Below, piece after piece: positions 38,475 through 51,277 of a stretch of 64,000 nt of DNA (positions are counted from its first letter, which is position 1; each line of letters begins with the position of its first letter). The stretch comes from Selaginella tamariscina (lineage: Eukaryota; Streptophyta; Lycopodiopsida; Selaginellales; Selaginellaceae), in contig PUQB01000725.1 of NCBI GenBank assembly GCA_003024785.1, positions 32,501 through 96,500 of the forward strand, in the 5' to 3' direction. The position numbers and the translations under genes are program-made. The notes beneath the pieces were generated by a model. The model made no database searches. It saw only the letters and a program-made list of their open reading frames with translations, and was not told the DNA's origin.

Positions 38475-39631
38475 ACATCAGAATGATCAATTAATTTAAT
38501 ATTTGCAAGTTCAAGTTCAAACTCAAGCTCCTCCTTCTCCTCTTCAATTCAACCCATGCATGTAACTTTGGAAGGACGGTTGGAGTCAATTACAATTTTT
38601 CGTCCATTTGAGTTGGTAGCATTTAATCTAATGGAACCTTTTCCACAGTTGACTGCTGGCAACGAGTATGTTATTATTGCTTCTAACTACCTAACTCGTT
38701 GGGTAGAAGTTGGTGCTCTTGCTAGTGTGACTGCTCTACTGTTGGTCAATTTCTCCTTAATCGGGTTGTGTTTTAGCATTTTTGTCCGGAGTGAATTCTC
38801 TTGGACAATGTGGCTGAAGCATTTCATGTCTTGACGTCTCGACTAGGGATACACCACACTTTCACAAGTGCTTATCATCCTCAGACATATGGTTTGGTAG
38901 AACGGCTTGTCAGAACCTTCAAGGGGATGATCGTAAAATATGTGAACTTTCAACATTCAGATTGGGATGGTTATTTGCCATCTCTCCGATATGCTTATGT
39001 CACTGAAGTACAAAGTTTTATTGGTACTTCCCCATATAAGCTCTTGTATGGTCATGACCTGGTGGAGTTTTGGTTCGTGCGGAGTCAACAGAACACTTGG
39101 GCCGCATACAAGTAGGACAACACAACGCTACAATTGCACCATCGTCCTCATGTAGAGTATAAGGTTGATGAACTGGTGTTGGTTCATTTTCCCAAGCTTA
39201 CAGTACATGGTTTAGCTAAGAGTCTCCTTCCTCAATGGAAAGGACCATATCGAGTTTACGCCAAGTAGGGCTGCAAGTTTACGAGGTTCGACACGACATT
39301 CAACCCGATTCCTCCGGAGATTGTACATGTGCAACGATTGAAGCATTTTTTGTGCAATAGGAAAAGTTGTGCCGCCTACAATCCACTAGTGCTCCTCTTG
39401 ATGTTCCTCCAGATATAGGCCCATCTACTAGAAACCTAAACCAGCTTACTTCCTTCCGAGAGGAGGGATGATGTAAGATCCATGTGTACGACTGCATGTG
39501 CACATACTATTATTAGCATAGTGGGTTTTTATACCCGTCGGATTGGTTTCAATCTGGACCACTTGTTCCTATATATAAGATAAGGTTCTTGGACTAATGA
39601 ATATACACATTTCTATATCCAACCTCTCACA
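38475..39631 (+). mobile_element. Ty3/gypsy fossil, 3' half (integrase region and 3' LTR)
   Basis: Degraded integrase-core sequence of Ty3/gypsy type runs from about 38,550 to 39,300, followed by a purine-rich tract and a 160-bp LTR (39,472-39,631, TGTAAGAT...CTCTCACA). The same LTR family occurs at 49,756-49,917 in front of a gag-like region. The 5' part of this copy is missing or replaced. It is broken in several places and is old. Confidence 0.75.
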
Positions 39632-41628
39632 CTACTAAGTTTATAAAAGACTCCCTAAGCACTTATATTTGTTGTATATATATTTCTATAAATAAACTTT
39701 GTAATATATAGGTTTCACAGTAATAGTCAGATTTTGAACCTCAAAAGTCCAAATCGTTTAAAAAAGCATATATATTTCTATAAATAAGCTTTGTAATATA
39801 ATAGGTATCCATAGTAATAAAACCTGGAAAGTCCAGATCATTTAAACAATCCTAATTGACCATACACCTCCTTTATTTATAAATAAAATTATTAACAATC
39901 ATCTTTTTTATTAATTTAAAAGTTGTATTGTTTAGAAGGTGTCGAGATTGAACCTCCCAAGACAAAACTAGCTTTTAATATGAATTATATTAGAATTTTC
40001 AATTTTATCCACAAGTACATCAAAATATTCTTGTTTAATATAATATAGACTGTAAAAAGTATTATTTAAGTGATTTAAATTATAACACATGAACAATCAA
40101 ACAAGGTTGACTGGGAAAAACATTAATTATAGTGTATAAATATTTTTTATATACTTCTCTAATGATGAAATTTATATAATTTATATGACTTTTCAAAATC
40201 TCCTTATATATATAGACACACACACATACATTCACATATATAAATAAATAATTAGTTTTGAATCATACATACATATTCATACTCAATAATCAATTCTTAG
40301 TAAAATCACATAATTAAAATATATTGTTAATATCTTTTTATTATTAGATCACTTTTAATTTTAATACTTTACGTTCTTTATGAAAAATATAATAAAATAA
40401 AAATAAAATTAAAAAATTAATGAGTTAAAAGACTTCATTAATAATTGCTTTTATAATATGAAAACTTGATATAATATAGTGCATTATATTAAGTCGGTTT
40501 TATTTTAAATTTATCTATCATTATTTGATCTATTTTTACTAGTTCTTTGTCACATATAATAATTATTAATGTATTTTCTTAGAGATTTATTATTGTATAA
40601 TTTTATTTATGCATTATTTTTGTGAGATTTCCTAGAGTTATAATTACGGACAAATTAAGAAATTTACAAAATAATTTATATAACAAAAGACATAAATTAA
40701 CAAGCAAACATACCCACGAGAGTTTATATTGGTATGTGTGCATGTGTATAAACATACATGTTACTATGTCTTTTGATGTGTGTATATATATGTATATGTA
40801 TGTATATATACATACATATGCTCTTTGTCTCAGCCATCAAAACTTATTAAGTTTGTAAAACACATTAGTATAAATATGTATAAAAAGATCTAATGAATAA
40901 ACAAGATTATTTTGAATTGTTTCTATGCTTATTTTGATATATTGTACAATGAGCAAATTCAATTTCATGAATAAATAAATAAAAAATATAAACAACTAAT
41001 TGTATTAATATAAATTAGAGTATCTCAAATACACATAAAAAGATTAAATAATTTTGCTTATCAATGATTTGTTATATATTTCATATTTAAATTAAACTAT
41101 GGTAATGAAATTTAAACCCAATTTTAAATCAATATAACAAAACCAAGATTCAAACCTCCCTTACAAATCGTCTAATCAAATATGATAAATTATTGCACCG
41201 ACTTACAATATTTAAAATTATTATCCTTAATAATATACACTAGCAAGTGTTTGAGATAGCTACATCTTGATAGATGTGGGTTGAACCCTAAGTATCTAAA
41301 TTACATGTGTAATGATTGTTCTTAAAACTTCATTGGAATAATTCACTTTTATAATATGAAAGCGTGTTTAATACAATTACTTGATTTACTTTTAAAGATT
41401 TAAAATGTATTCCTAAAGTCTATTTTTCATGTCTATGTATATATTAATATGTGAGATCTTCCCATGAGAATTTACAATTACACACATTTTAAAAATTTAT
41501 AAAATGACTATATAAGACATATATTAACAAACATGTACTACATAAGTTTATATTAGTATGTGTAACTTTATAAGGAAATTTTAAAATATATGTATTTAGT
41601 TGTGTATGTATAAACCATGTATATAGAG
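39632..41628. other. AT-rich repeat-bearing spacer
   Basis: No gene seen. It contains a diverged direct duplication of about 85 bases (near 39,680-39,765 and 39,766-39,848), a tRNA-3'-end-like motif in minus orientation near 39,940-39,970 (related to one on the plus strand near 43,540-43,575), and relatives of the AT-rich dispersed repeat at 40,480-40,740 and 41,380-41,620. Confidence 0.5.
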
Positions 41629-41945
41629 TGTCAGAGTTTTACCTGAAGGGCTAACATGTGTGACTATTTGGTGCTAACACCCTATGTGAGTAACTCTGAG
41701 TCTTTTAAAATGACCTCAATTCATATACCTAAATAGACATGAGACTTAAGGTCTTATCGTAAGTCCTTTAGAATGACTATCGCTTAAACCCTAAAGAATA
41801 ATTCAAATAGACTTTAAAATCTTGTATTAAGACCTAAACAGGCTCATGCCCTCCCACCAAGGGGATATGCCTTGCACATACCCCACGACAGAGTTAAAAC
41901 ATCATGACTTACCCCTTAAGGAATCACTTTCATCCGGGAATAACT
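41629..41945 (+). mobile_element. Long-LTR family, 5' fragment (copy 4)
   Basis: Starts at TGTCAGAGTTTTA, the family's LTR start, and stops after about 317 bases inside the LTR, where AT-rich sequence takes over. Fossil fragment. Confidence 0.75.
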
Positions 41946-44333
41946 TAGTGTTACTCATATAAAGTGTTTATGCCAAATGGTCATATGTTAGTCAAGTTAA
42001 AACTCTATAATTATCTCAAGTGCTATGTTCAGGATGATCAACTTGATTTGATTGAGCACTTGTATATGGGTGAATATATAATAATCAATGCACACTACGA
42101 TTTAAGTGTAACCCGATGGAAGTGTTGATTGGAATAAATATGGTATTCATTAAAATATAGTGTTGCCAAAAGATGATGTCATTTAATCTCCTTTGTAACA
42201 AAGTTCACTTAGTTGTATAGGATGCTACTTATCAATCAATGATAACAACATAAAAAAGATATCGTTAAAAGTACGATAAACATCAACATGATGTAGAATA
42301 TCAAGTTGAAGATATAGTATTATTAAGTATAAGAAATTTGGAGGTTTCAAAGACTCTTTCAAGAAAGTTTCTCATCAAGTTAGAAATAACAACTATGTTA
42401 AGGGTAATTAAACTTGACCATAACTAGGTTAAGGATCCAAATTCTATTAAGAATAAAATTGGATTAAGGGTCCAATTTAAGATAAACTTATAAAGTTAAG
42501 GATATTAATTGAATTAAGAATTCATTCATTAATAAATTATTATTAAATAGTTAAGCTACCAACAGTAACATGCATACTAGTATATACACATAAATAATAA
42601 TAGTAAAACATAATAGATGATGTATATGCATACATATACATAGGTAGGGCGATGGTAACAAACGCTATGCACATATATAATTATCTTTTTTTTAACATAT
42701 ACTATTAAGTAAAGGGAAACAATATACTCATGCAGTTATATGCTACGAGTGCATATGTGTATGTATAGAGTATATGTCACATAAAATGTTTTTAAGAAAT
42801 TAAAATAGTTATTTTGCATCATTATTACATATATAAATTTTATTCTTTATATACATTTGGTGTCTCTGTTTGAAAAACTGAAATTCTTATAGTTGAGTGT
42901 GAGGAAAGAATGCATGTATCCGTCCAACACCCTCGTAAATGAAATGATATTTGATATAAAAGGGTTTGACCTGTTCCGAAGGACCGTCGTTTAAGTCTCT
43001 AATATGGATGGATATACAAATGTGTTTTATTATTTATGTGTATCATAATTAAAAACTAAAATGTTCAGATGAAACTAAGCTATATTTTACCACCTAAAGT
43101 TTTATCATATATGTTTTAAATATGCTCAAAGAAATGATAATAATATGGAAACGGAATATATCAATGGCAACTTAAAATATTTTAAATCTTTTTATTTCAA
43201 TATATTTAAATTTATAATTTAAAAAATATTTTTTTAATTTTATGATTAATTGAATATACGAGTACCATTGATACACCTAGATTTTTAAGAAAATGTGTAA
43301 TTCACACAATCCAAGTACATACATGTGTCTGTGTGTATCTTGTATGCAAGGTATTTACGCGCTCTTTCGTGTTGGAAAATGCGCAGTGGTTCACACACAC
43401 ACACACGATACACGTAGTTGATCCACAACTATATCTTTCATGAATATGTAGAGAAAGATTTATAATCGTTTTAAAAAGGAGTATTTGTAAATAAGATAAT
43501 ATATTATAATATAATTATATTAAAAGAGTTAGCAAAGAGAGGTTCCATCCTTGACACCTTCTAAACAACACTACTTTATTTATTTATAGGTGTTGACTCA
43601 AAAGCGGGCATCCCTAATTTTATTTGATTTTATTGATGTTTTTATTTTGATTTTTTGCTTCCTTACTTTCATTGTTGCTTTATATGGATGAATATATGTT
43701 TCTTATTATATAAACTGTCTTATGATTTTTTAATTTATGCGGGAAGATCTCGCATGTTATATATATATATATATATAAACACAATAATAATAGACTTTAA
43801 GTTATTAGATGTGATAAGAGCAAGTAAAAATAAATTAAGTAATTATAAATAATTTGACTACATATAATGCTTTCATATTATTTTAATGAAGTCCTATAAA
43901 CATTGGTTACACGCATTAAATGTAAAAACGTTTTTCAATTAATAAGAATATAATGCAAAATATTTATTACATGTGATTTAGAAATAAACATGTAGAATGA
44001 GTATTTACGTATGTGTATACTTCTAATTTTTTTTAATACGTGTGAAAGAGGTGTTAGTATATTATATGATTTATGTGTATGTTAGAAAAAAAAAATTTTA
44101 AAAAAAAAATTTATTTATTTACTTATACATGCTAATATATGTATGGATTTTTGAAAAGTTATATAAATAAAAAATTCATACGGAAAGACATATTAATAAA
44201 TTATGAAGAGTATGTAAATAAAATATTTGTTTTATATATACGCTATATAATAATGTTTTTTCTACATCAGCATTATAATTAAGAAATACCTGTTGAATTA
44301 TCTCATTAGGAACAAATATTTATAAGTCATTAA
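41946..44333. other. AT-rich spacer and left flank of the tRNA-like repeat
   Basis: No gene seen from 41,946 to about 43,640. From about 43,640 the sequence is homologous to 47,620-48,380 and so belongs to the large dispersed repeat with the tRNA-like module. Confidence 0.5.
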
Positions 44334-45160
44334 GGGGGTAGCGGTTAATCAGGCGGTAGTCTGGATCTTCTTTACTGACTCAACATCCGGGTTCAAATCC
44401 CGGCACCTCCATTATCCTTTTTTTAAATATGAAAAGTACTTAATATTATATACAACAAATAATATATGAGTAATATTATTTAACTTTCTTATGCATAGTT
44501 GGGATATTCTAATGTGTTGTAAATATTAGTAAATATAAGAAATACAAATGCTCAAAAATTTTAAAAGTAATTCTTTGTACTAGTTTATTAAATCATTTTT
44601 ATTTTTTTTTGGAAAGTTCATATATAAACAATAAATTTATCAATTGTATACATAATTTATTGTATTGTACAATAAAATATATATTATACAATTAATATTT
44701 GATTAATTAGGGTACTATCTTAATATATATATATATATATGTACTAAAGCTTAAAGGTTAGTAACTCTTTCTAATAACAAGCTCCATGTTTCATACCTAA
44801 AACGTTTAAATAAAATTAAAAATAAAATTAAATTAACACATTTTTTTAAGATATAGTTCATTATAGATATCTAATTAAACACATTATATTATTAAATTTT
44901 CTTAAAATTCTTTTTTAAACTTTAAATGCCATTCAATTCATATTTTTACAAATTATAATTTTTATAAGATTATTATGTTTTAAAGTTAAATTAAAATTAA
45001 AGTTATTCTTATCTTAAATATAATATATTCTTAACATATTTTAACCATTTCTTGAATGAAATTATTATTAAGACATATTAACTTCATACTATACTTTATT
45101 GCTGACATATTATAAATTAAGATATTACTATAGTTTAAAAAAAAATTAAAAAACTAAACC
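43640..45160 (+). repeat. Large AT-rich dispersed repeat, unit B
   Basis: Homologous to 47,620-48,890 over more than 1 kb. Shared blocks include TTACACGCATTAAATGT, TGATTTAGAAATAAACATGT, the tRNA-like module, and AACAAGCTCCATGTTTCA. Its right part (44,560-45,130) also matches 57,340-57,930. The copies are diverged by small indels and by AT-run length. Confidence 0.75.
44334..44411 (+). repeat. tRNA-like module, copy B
   Basis: 78 bases beginning GGGGGTAGCGG and ending CCGGGTTCAAATCCCGG plus CACCTCCA, then TTATCC and a T run. The 5' and 3' ends can pair as an acceptor stem and the T-arm is perfect. It lacks two bases after the acceptor and about ten in the centre compared with copy C. Confidence 0.75.
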
Positions 45161-45794
45161 ACTCATTCCCAATCTAGAACAATCACTTGCATGCATAATT
45201 ATATGAAAGTTATTATCTTATATATCAAATGCATGAAAACATATAAAAAATATTGTAGATATGTTTGTGTAAAAATGTTGTATTTGCATGAAACTGAATA
45301 ATGTTTATTGTGTTCTATACACTTTATAGTGACCATAATTTATGATCAACATAAGATATATGCGCACACCACACATGCATATGGATTGTGTATTGCTTGT
45401 TGGACACAACGCACATGCATACACATAAATATTTTAAAGAAAAAAATATGTGTATTTATGTGTGATAAGATGGAATTGTAATTTACATTTCATTTTAAAG
45501 TAATTTTCTTTAAATGACTTATTTATATGAATAATTTAAATAATAAATTTATAAGTCTCAAATTTCTCTTGTTAAACATCAAAACACGTAATTCACGCTA
45601 TCCGATATGTATAAAGGCTATTCATATACGTGTTTGATTCGTACACGCACTATAGATGATCTTAGGTCAGCCCTTCACAGACGTTAAGAGAGAAGGCTTG
45701 TACACATCAAACATTCAAATTAAAAGTAATATTTTTACATCCCATACGAAGCACGATGTAAATTAATTACAGTATTCTATTTAGATAATTGCAG

Positions 45795-45820
45795 GTGGAG
45801 GTTCAAATCTCAGCACCCAA
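45795..45820 (+). repeat. Fragment of a tRNA-like 3' end
   Basis: GGAGGTTCAAATCTCAGCACCC resembles the T-arm and 3' end of the tRNA-like modules, but no 5' part can be found. Confidence 0.35.
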
Positions 45821-45849
45821 TATGTATTTAAACGCTCTATTTTAGCATT

Positions 45850-46215
45850 TTTTAATGTTTAGTAACTGTGCAGTGTATTATGAATGATTGTTGATGTAAA
45901 TAAATAACACAACCACAAGACCTTTTAAAGCTTGCTTATATAAATAATTATTAATATATACACAAAAATAATATGTAATTAAGTAAACTTGGTACAATTG
46001 CTTGGGTAGGTTATAAATTTTTTTTAAGAACTTAGTACATAGCTGTATTATTGTATTTGCAGCCGTTGAACTCCAATTCTTTGGGTTGGAAAGTTTTCCC
46101 ACTCTCCAGGGATCTTAGCTTCTAGCTTGTATTCAATGCAAACAATGTCAAAATCTGTAATTACTTATTATATATACACATACACTCTCTCTATATAACA
46201 GGTCATTCATATGTA
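45850..46215 (-). pseudogene. Inverted duplicate of the 3' end of the DUF810 gene
   Basis: The minus strand carries part of the last exon of the gene at 25,547-31,048 (NPKNWSST-ANT, then TKFLKK-YNLP), preceded by the same intron end (TAAGTAATTACAG) and about 80 bases of diverged intron. It is followed by the gene's 3' flank (TTTACAT-AACAATCATTC-TAATAC). Intron and flank are both present, so it is a DNA-level copy and not a retrocopy. Internal deletions, including the segment between NT and TKFL, show that it is dead. Confidence 0.8.
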
Positions 46216-47610
46216 TATATATACAAATACATACGTATAGATAGTGGAAGTTGTAAATTCATATGGTTTATTCACAAAAATTATTACTCAGTCCCTTTTT
46301 TGAGTCTAAAAGAAAATAAAGATGTTACAAACAAAATATACATGTGATAAACTTTCCTTCAACAAATAATAATAAAATCAATACATATTTAATAGCTTAC
46401 ACAACCACAAAACCCTTACCATTTAAGGATACACTGTACTGTTTGTCATGTTTGTCATGGAACGACATGTGTAGATATGTAAAGTATGTATCCACAATGT
46501 ATACACACAATATATATACACACATGCACACACATACACATAATAAAAAATTTATATAATAACATATACTCATTTAAAAATTAATGCATTAAATTATGTT
46601 GGTTTGTTAATATGCGTATTTCATTCTATGAAATGTTTTATTATATTAGGATTTTGGTTATTTGAAAAATAATATCAAAACAATATCTTATGTTACCACT
46701 TAATTGTGTGCAAAATAATATGGCTATGAAGTTTGCATTCACAGATTTTAAATCATACCCCTCACACCACTCAGTTAAACCAGACAAAATAATTTTAAAC
46801 GAAACGAATAAGTATTGATATTTATTTATTTACATTTCAACTACATGCCTAATATTTTTTTGTACTTTTGACGCAAGTCATAGTGTGACCAGTGTTAAAG
46901 TCAGAAAATAACAATATGGGAGGTAGTTTTAAATTTGTTATTCATGTATATAACAAATAATTACATAAAACAATCTGGTATTTATAAAGACTGCTTGTTT
47001 GTTGCATATATATATATAATGATTAATCATTTATGATTTTGAATCTAATAACTAGATTTAAACCTTCTCCTCCAAATCATTTAGATAATCATAATTAAAC
47101 TTTTCCATGCTCGTTAATATATCTCTTATTATATAGATCAAATACAATATTATAGATTTTAAGAATACATTAATAATTATTAAATGTGATACAAATAAAA
47201 ATAAATCAAGTAATTAAAAATAAATTGATTAAACATAATGCTTTTATATTATAAAAATGAATTAGTTTAATAAGTCTTATAAATAATCGTTACACATGTA
47301 ATTTTTATTATAATTTTATATTTTTTCTAGGTATCTTTTATAAAGGTGTAATAAACATAAAACTTAAATTTAAGAAACTCAAGAATTTAATGTTCAGTTT
47401 TGATTATATGTGATTTAAAAATAAACATGTAAAATTTTTATATAAATAAATATTTATGTATGTGCATATTTTTAGTTCTTTGAAATAATGAAAAGTTGTT
47501 CATACATGATATAATTTATGTGTATGTTAAAAATAAAATCTAAAATAATAAAAAATAATATTTACTTATACATGTATATATAAAGTAGACACAGTAACAC
47601 ACCAATATAA
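46216..47610. other. AT-rich spacer with a third, older copy of the dispersed repeat
   Basis: No gene. The part at 47,130-47,580 is a diverged copy of the block at 47,740-48,120 directly downstream, in the same orientation, so this repeat has also been duplicated in tandem. Confidence 0.5.
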
Positions 47611-47619
47611 ACTCCTATA

Positions 47620-49690
47620 TTACATGGTTATGAATATACGTTTCTTGTTATATAAACCGTTTTATAAATTCTTAATTTATGCATAATTATAAATTCTCGG
47701 AGGGAGATGTCGTATGTCATATATATAAAACACACACACACACACAATAATAATAGACTTTAAGAATATATTAATAATTATTAAATGTGATAAGAGCAAT
47801 TAAAAATAAATTAAGTAATTATAAATAAATTGACTACATATAATGCTTTCATATTATTTTTATGAAGTCTTATAAACACTCGTTACACGCATTAAATGTC
47901 AATTAAGAAGAATTTAATGTAAAATTTTGATTATATGTGATTTAGAAATAAACATGTAGAATTTCTATATAAATGAGTATTTACGTATGTGTATACTTCT
48001 ATTTTTTTAATACGTGTGAGCAAGGTGTTAGTATACTATATGATTTATGTGTATGTTAGGAAAAAAAAATTAAAAGAATTTTTTTTAAGAGAATAAAAAA
48101 TTATTTATTTACTTATACATGCTAATATATGTGTGTAAAGAAAGAGATTTTGAAAAGTTATATAAATAAATAATTCATACCGAAAGACATAGTAGAAAAA
48201 TAAATAAATTATGAAGAGTCTTACTTATGTATATATACGCTATATAATTAATGTTTTTTCTGCATCAGGATTAATTAAATAATTTAAATTTAAATTACGT
48301 AAAGAATACTTGTTGAATTATCTAAAGACATGTTGTTGTGTATTAGGAATAGTAATCGATTAATATTTATAAGCCATTAAGGGGGTGTAGCGGTTAATCA
48401 GGCGACGGTTCGAATCTGGGGTTTTCTATACTGATTCGACATCTGGGTTCAAATCCCGGCACCTCCATTATCCTTTTTTTTTTAGATATGAAAAGTACTT
48501 TATGTAGATTATATATATACAACAAATAATATATGAGTAATATTATTTAACTCCTTTATACATTGTTGAGATATTCTAATGTGTTGTAAAATCTTACTAA
48601 ATATAATACAAACAAAATTTTTAGAAGTAATTCTTTGTACTAGTTTATTAGCTCATTTTTTTTTGGAAAGTTCATATATAAACAATAAATCATATGAATT
48701 TGGAATATAGTATATATTTATACATATATATTGTATATTTATACAGTATATATATTGTATACATAATTGATTGTATTGCACAATAAAATATATATTGTAC
48801 AATTAATATTTGATTAATTAGAGTACTATGTACTAAAGTTTAAAAATGAGTAACTCTTTCTAGTAACAAGCTCCATGTTTCAAATATCTTCAAATTAATA
48901 TATACTGTCTATTTATGTATATGCGTGGACATGTGTGACCGTGTGTTTATGCATTGTGAATATATGACGTATCTACACATCAAACAATATAATGTATCCT
49001 TGAGTGATAATTAACCATTATATCAGATTTTTTTAATATCCACCTTTTATTGTAACACATCCGATATGGATAACGTATTTCACACACACACACATATATA
49101 CACACTTTTATGTTTATGTATGTATAATAAATAAATATTTTTATGTTTATTTTGTGTGCATACCATAAAAGCTACGGCCATGTATCTGTACATTCCTAAC
49201 ATATGAAGATATTTATGTGTATGTATGTATAACACCTATTTATATGTATATGCATATTACAATTGTAATTAAAGAGAGACTACATGTATGTATATGCGTA
49301 TATATTTATATCTCTTGTGTGTGTATATATATTTATATATATATAACAAGGGACCAAGTTTTAAAAGAAGGCTTATGGCCTACTCATGTTTACTTTACTT
49401 TTAACAAATTATTTGTTATGTATTATAATTATCTATATAAAAACTTCACCAGTTTTGTGGTTATACGCATATATTTACATTGTGGACATACAATCGTACA
49501 AATCAGTGTACCTTTTGTACTAGGCAGTTTTACATATATAATTTCAAATATAAAAGAGAAAAACATAAAATTAATTTTACATATGTAATTTCAAATTAAA
49601 AAGAGAATATCTTTTTTCCAACAGTATCTCACATTAATTTAATTTAAATATATATTATATATTAAGTTAGAATACTTCATTAGAACAATC
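47620..49690 (+). repeat. Large AT-rich dispersed repeat, unit C
   Basis: The left part is homologous to unit B, including the tRNA-like module. The right part (about 48,895-49,680) matches 58,745-59,460. Compared with 57,340-59,460 it lacks about 1.1 kb between CTCCATGTTTCA and the ATCTTCAAATTAATAT-like block. Confidence 0.75.
48381..48467 (+). repeat. tRNA-like module, copy C
   Basis: 87 bases. GGGGGTG pairs with CACCTCC (one G-U), followed by TAGCGGTTAATCAGG (A-box-like). A 7-bp stem TCGAATC/GATTCGA (48,410-48,416 with 48,433-48,439) encloses a 16-base loop, then come a T-arm with GGTTCAAATCC (B-box) and, after TTATCC, a run of T. No normal D-arm or clear anticodon is seen, so I do not call a functional tRNA. 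Confidence 0.8.
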
Positions 49691-49755
49691 CATTTTTATA
49701 ATATATAAAGCATGTTTAGTTAATTTATTTTTAATTTATCTATAATTACTTGATC

Positions 49756-51270
49756 TGTAAGATCCATGTGTACTGTTGTATGTGCACATATTATTATTAG
49801 TGTAATGGGTTTTGATAACTTCGGATTGATTTTAATTTGAACCTCTCGCTCTTTTTATATAAGTTAGGGTTATTGGACTAATGGAGTATACACATTTCTA
49901 TATTCCGAGCTCTTACATTGGTGGTGGTGAAGGGCACCTCTAATTGTTCCTACAAAGCGCTTGAATTTGTGTTTTTTTTTGTAGATCTTGTTTGTCTTCT
50001 TAAGATCTAGCTTCTCCATTGTTTATATCTATCCTTTCCGTTTTTTTTTTTCTATTTATCTATGAATGCAATCCTTTGTTGTGGAGCAATTATTCATGTG
50101 TTGTTAGATGCTATGCGGATGTAATTGAACAATTACTCTTAATTGATGGCGACATTCACATGCCATGATACTCCTTCTGTTGTTGCTGCAAATCCTTGTG
50201 TCCAGATTTCTTTCGTGGAAATCCTGAGGATGATGTGTACCATTGGTTTGACCACTTCATCGTGGTTGCCACATATCATTCATGGGATGGTGCTTAATGT
50301 TTACGCGAGTTTCTTACTTGTCTTCAAGGGACGACGTTGTAATGGTATAATGGTTTGGACGTTGCAACTTGTGGAGATTTGAGTATTCTTCTAAAGATAT
50401 TTAAATATACATTTGGGCATGCGGACAATTGTGACGATGCTTTCAATAGTTGCATCGTATTCGTCAGGAGCCATATGAGTTGGTAATGTAGTTTGGTGTT
50501 TGCTTTCAGAGCCTTTGCTGCGTGCAGAGCATAACATGTTAGAACGTATCAAGTTAGGTATGTTGTTGCTAGCACTTCATCAAGACCTTGTGGGCTTGTG
50601 CATGCACTAGCTCCAGTGACTCTTGATAATGCTTTGAGGCTAGCACAACGATATAAGTCATCACCTCTCCCACTTGCATCTTCACATTATGTTGTTCTAT
50701 TTCATGTTGGGGATGGTCCTGGTCCAATGGAGGTTGATGATGTTGTTGCTACTTGTGTACCAGCACAAGGTTGGGCCGTGGATGTGTAGTTTGTTGTTGG
50801 TTGTGTGATAAGGTTGGACACATGTATCAAAAATGTCAACAGTTTCACGATTGGCATCCCCCATTTCCGGGTGGAGGCCCTAGCGTCAACAACGTTAATT
50901 AACACCACTGCAGTGGAAGGTCTTGATGCAGTGGATCTTTTGGGAAACAACGAATCGCACGAGTAGAAGGGGGTCTTCGTGTGAATAAATTAATAACTCC
51001 TCCGTCTTTCTTCTAGGAGTATCATCAAGGGTTCATTCGACACCAATTCATCCAATTTTTACTTTTCAAGCTCTTTAATTACACGTCATGTTCTGTTTTC
51101 TTTTCAGTGTTGGTGGATACATGTTCGAGTTTGTCCTTTATTTCTCAGTCTATTACTACATATTGTAGCCTTCATTTGCATCGTGTGGTAGAATCAGTCT
51201 TCATTATGTACGACAATGGACACACTCATGCTTGTTCACGAGATGAAGTTGACATTGTTGTGATCGTGAG
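49756..51270 (+). mobile_element. Ty3/gypsy fossil, 5' half (5' LTR, gag- and protease-like regions)
   Basis: A 162-bp LTR (49,756-49,917, TGTAAGAT...CTCTTACA) is followed by a degraded gag-like region (about 50,140-50,950) and an aspartic-protease-like region (about 51,090-51,260). The LTR is of the same family as the one at 39,472-39,631. The polymerase part is absent, and unrelated repeats begin at 51,278. The copy is broken in several places. Confidence 0.7.
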
Positions 51271-51277
51271 TTTGTGT

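Noticed and set aside
48381-48467. Functional tRNA gene
   Set aside because: The acceptor stem and T-arm are good, but a normal D-arm and a clear anticodon loop are missing, and the module is repeated within a larger repeat.
49217-49588. 123-residue plus-strand ORF
   Set aside because: AT-rich repeat translation (Tyr/Ile-rich). The homologous copy at 58.7-59.4 kb does not keep the frame.
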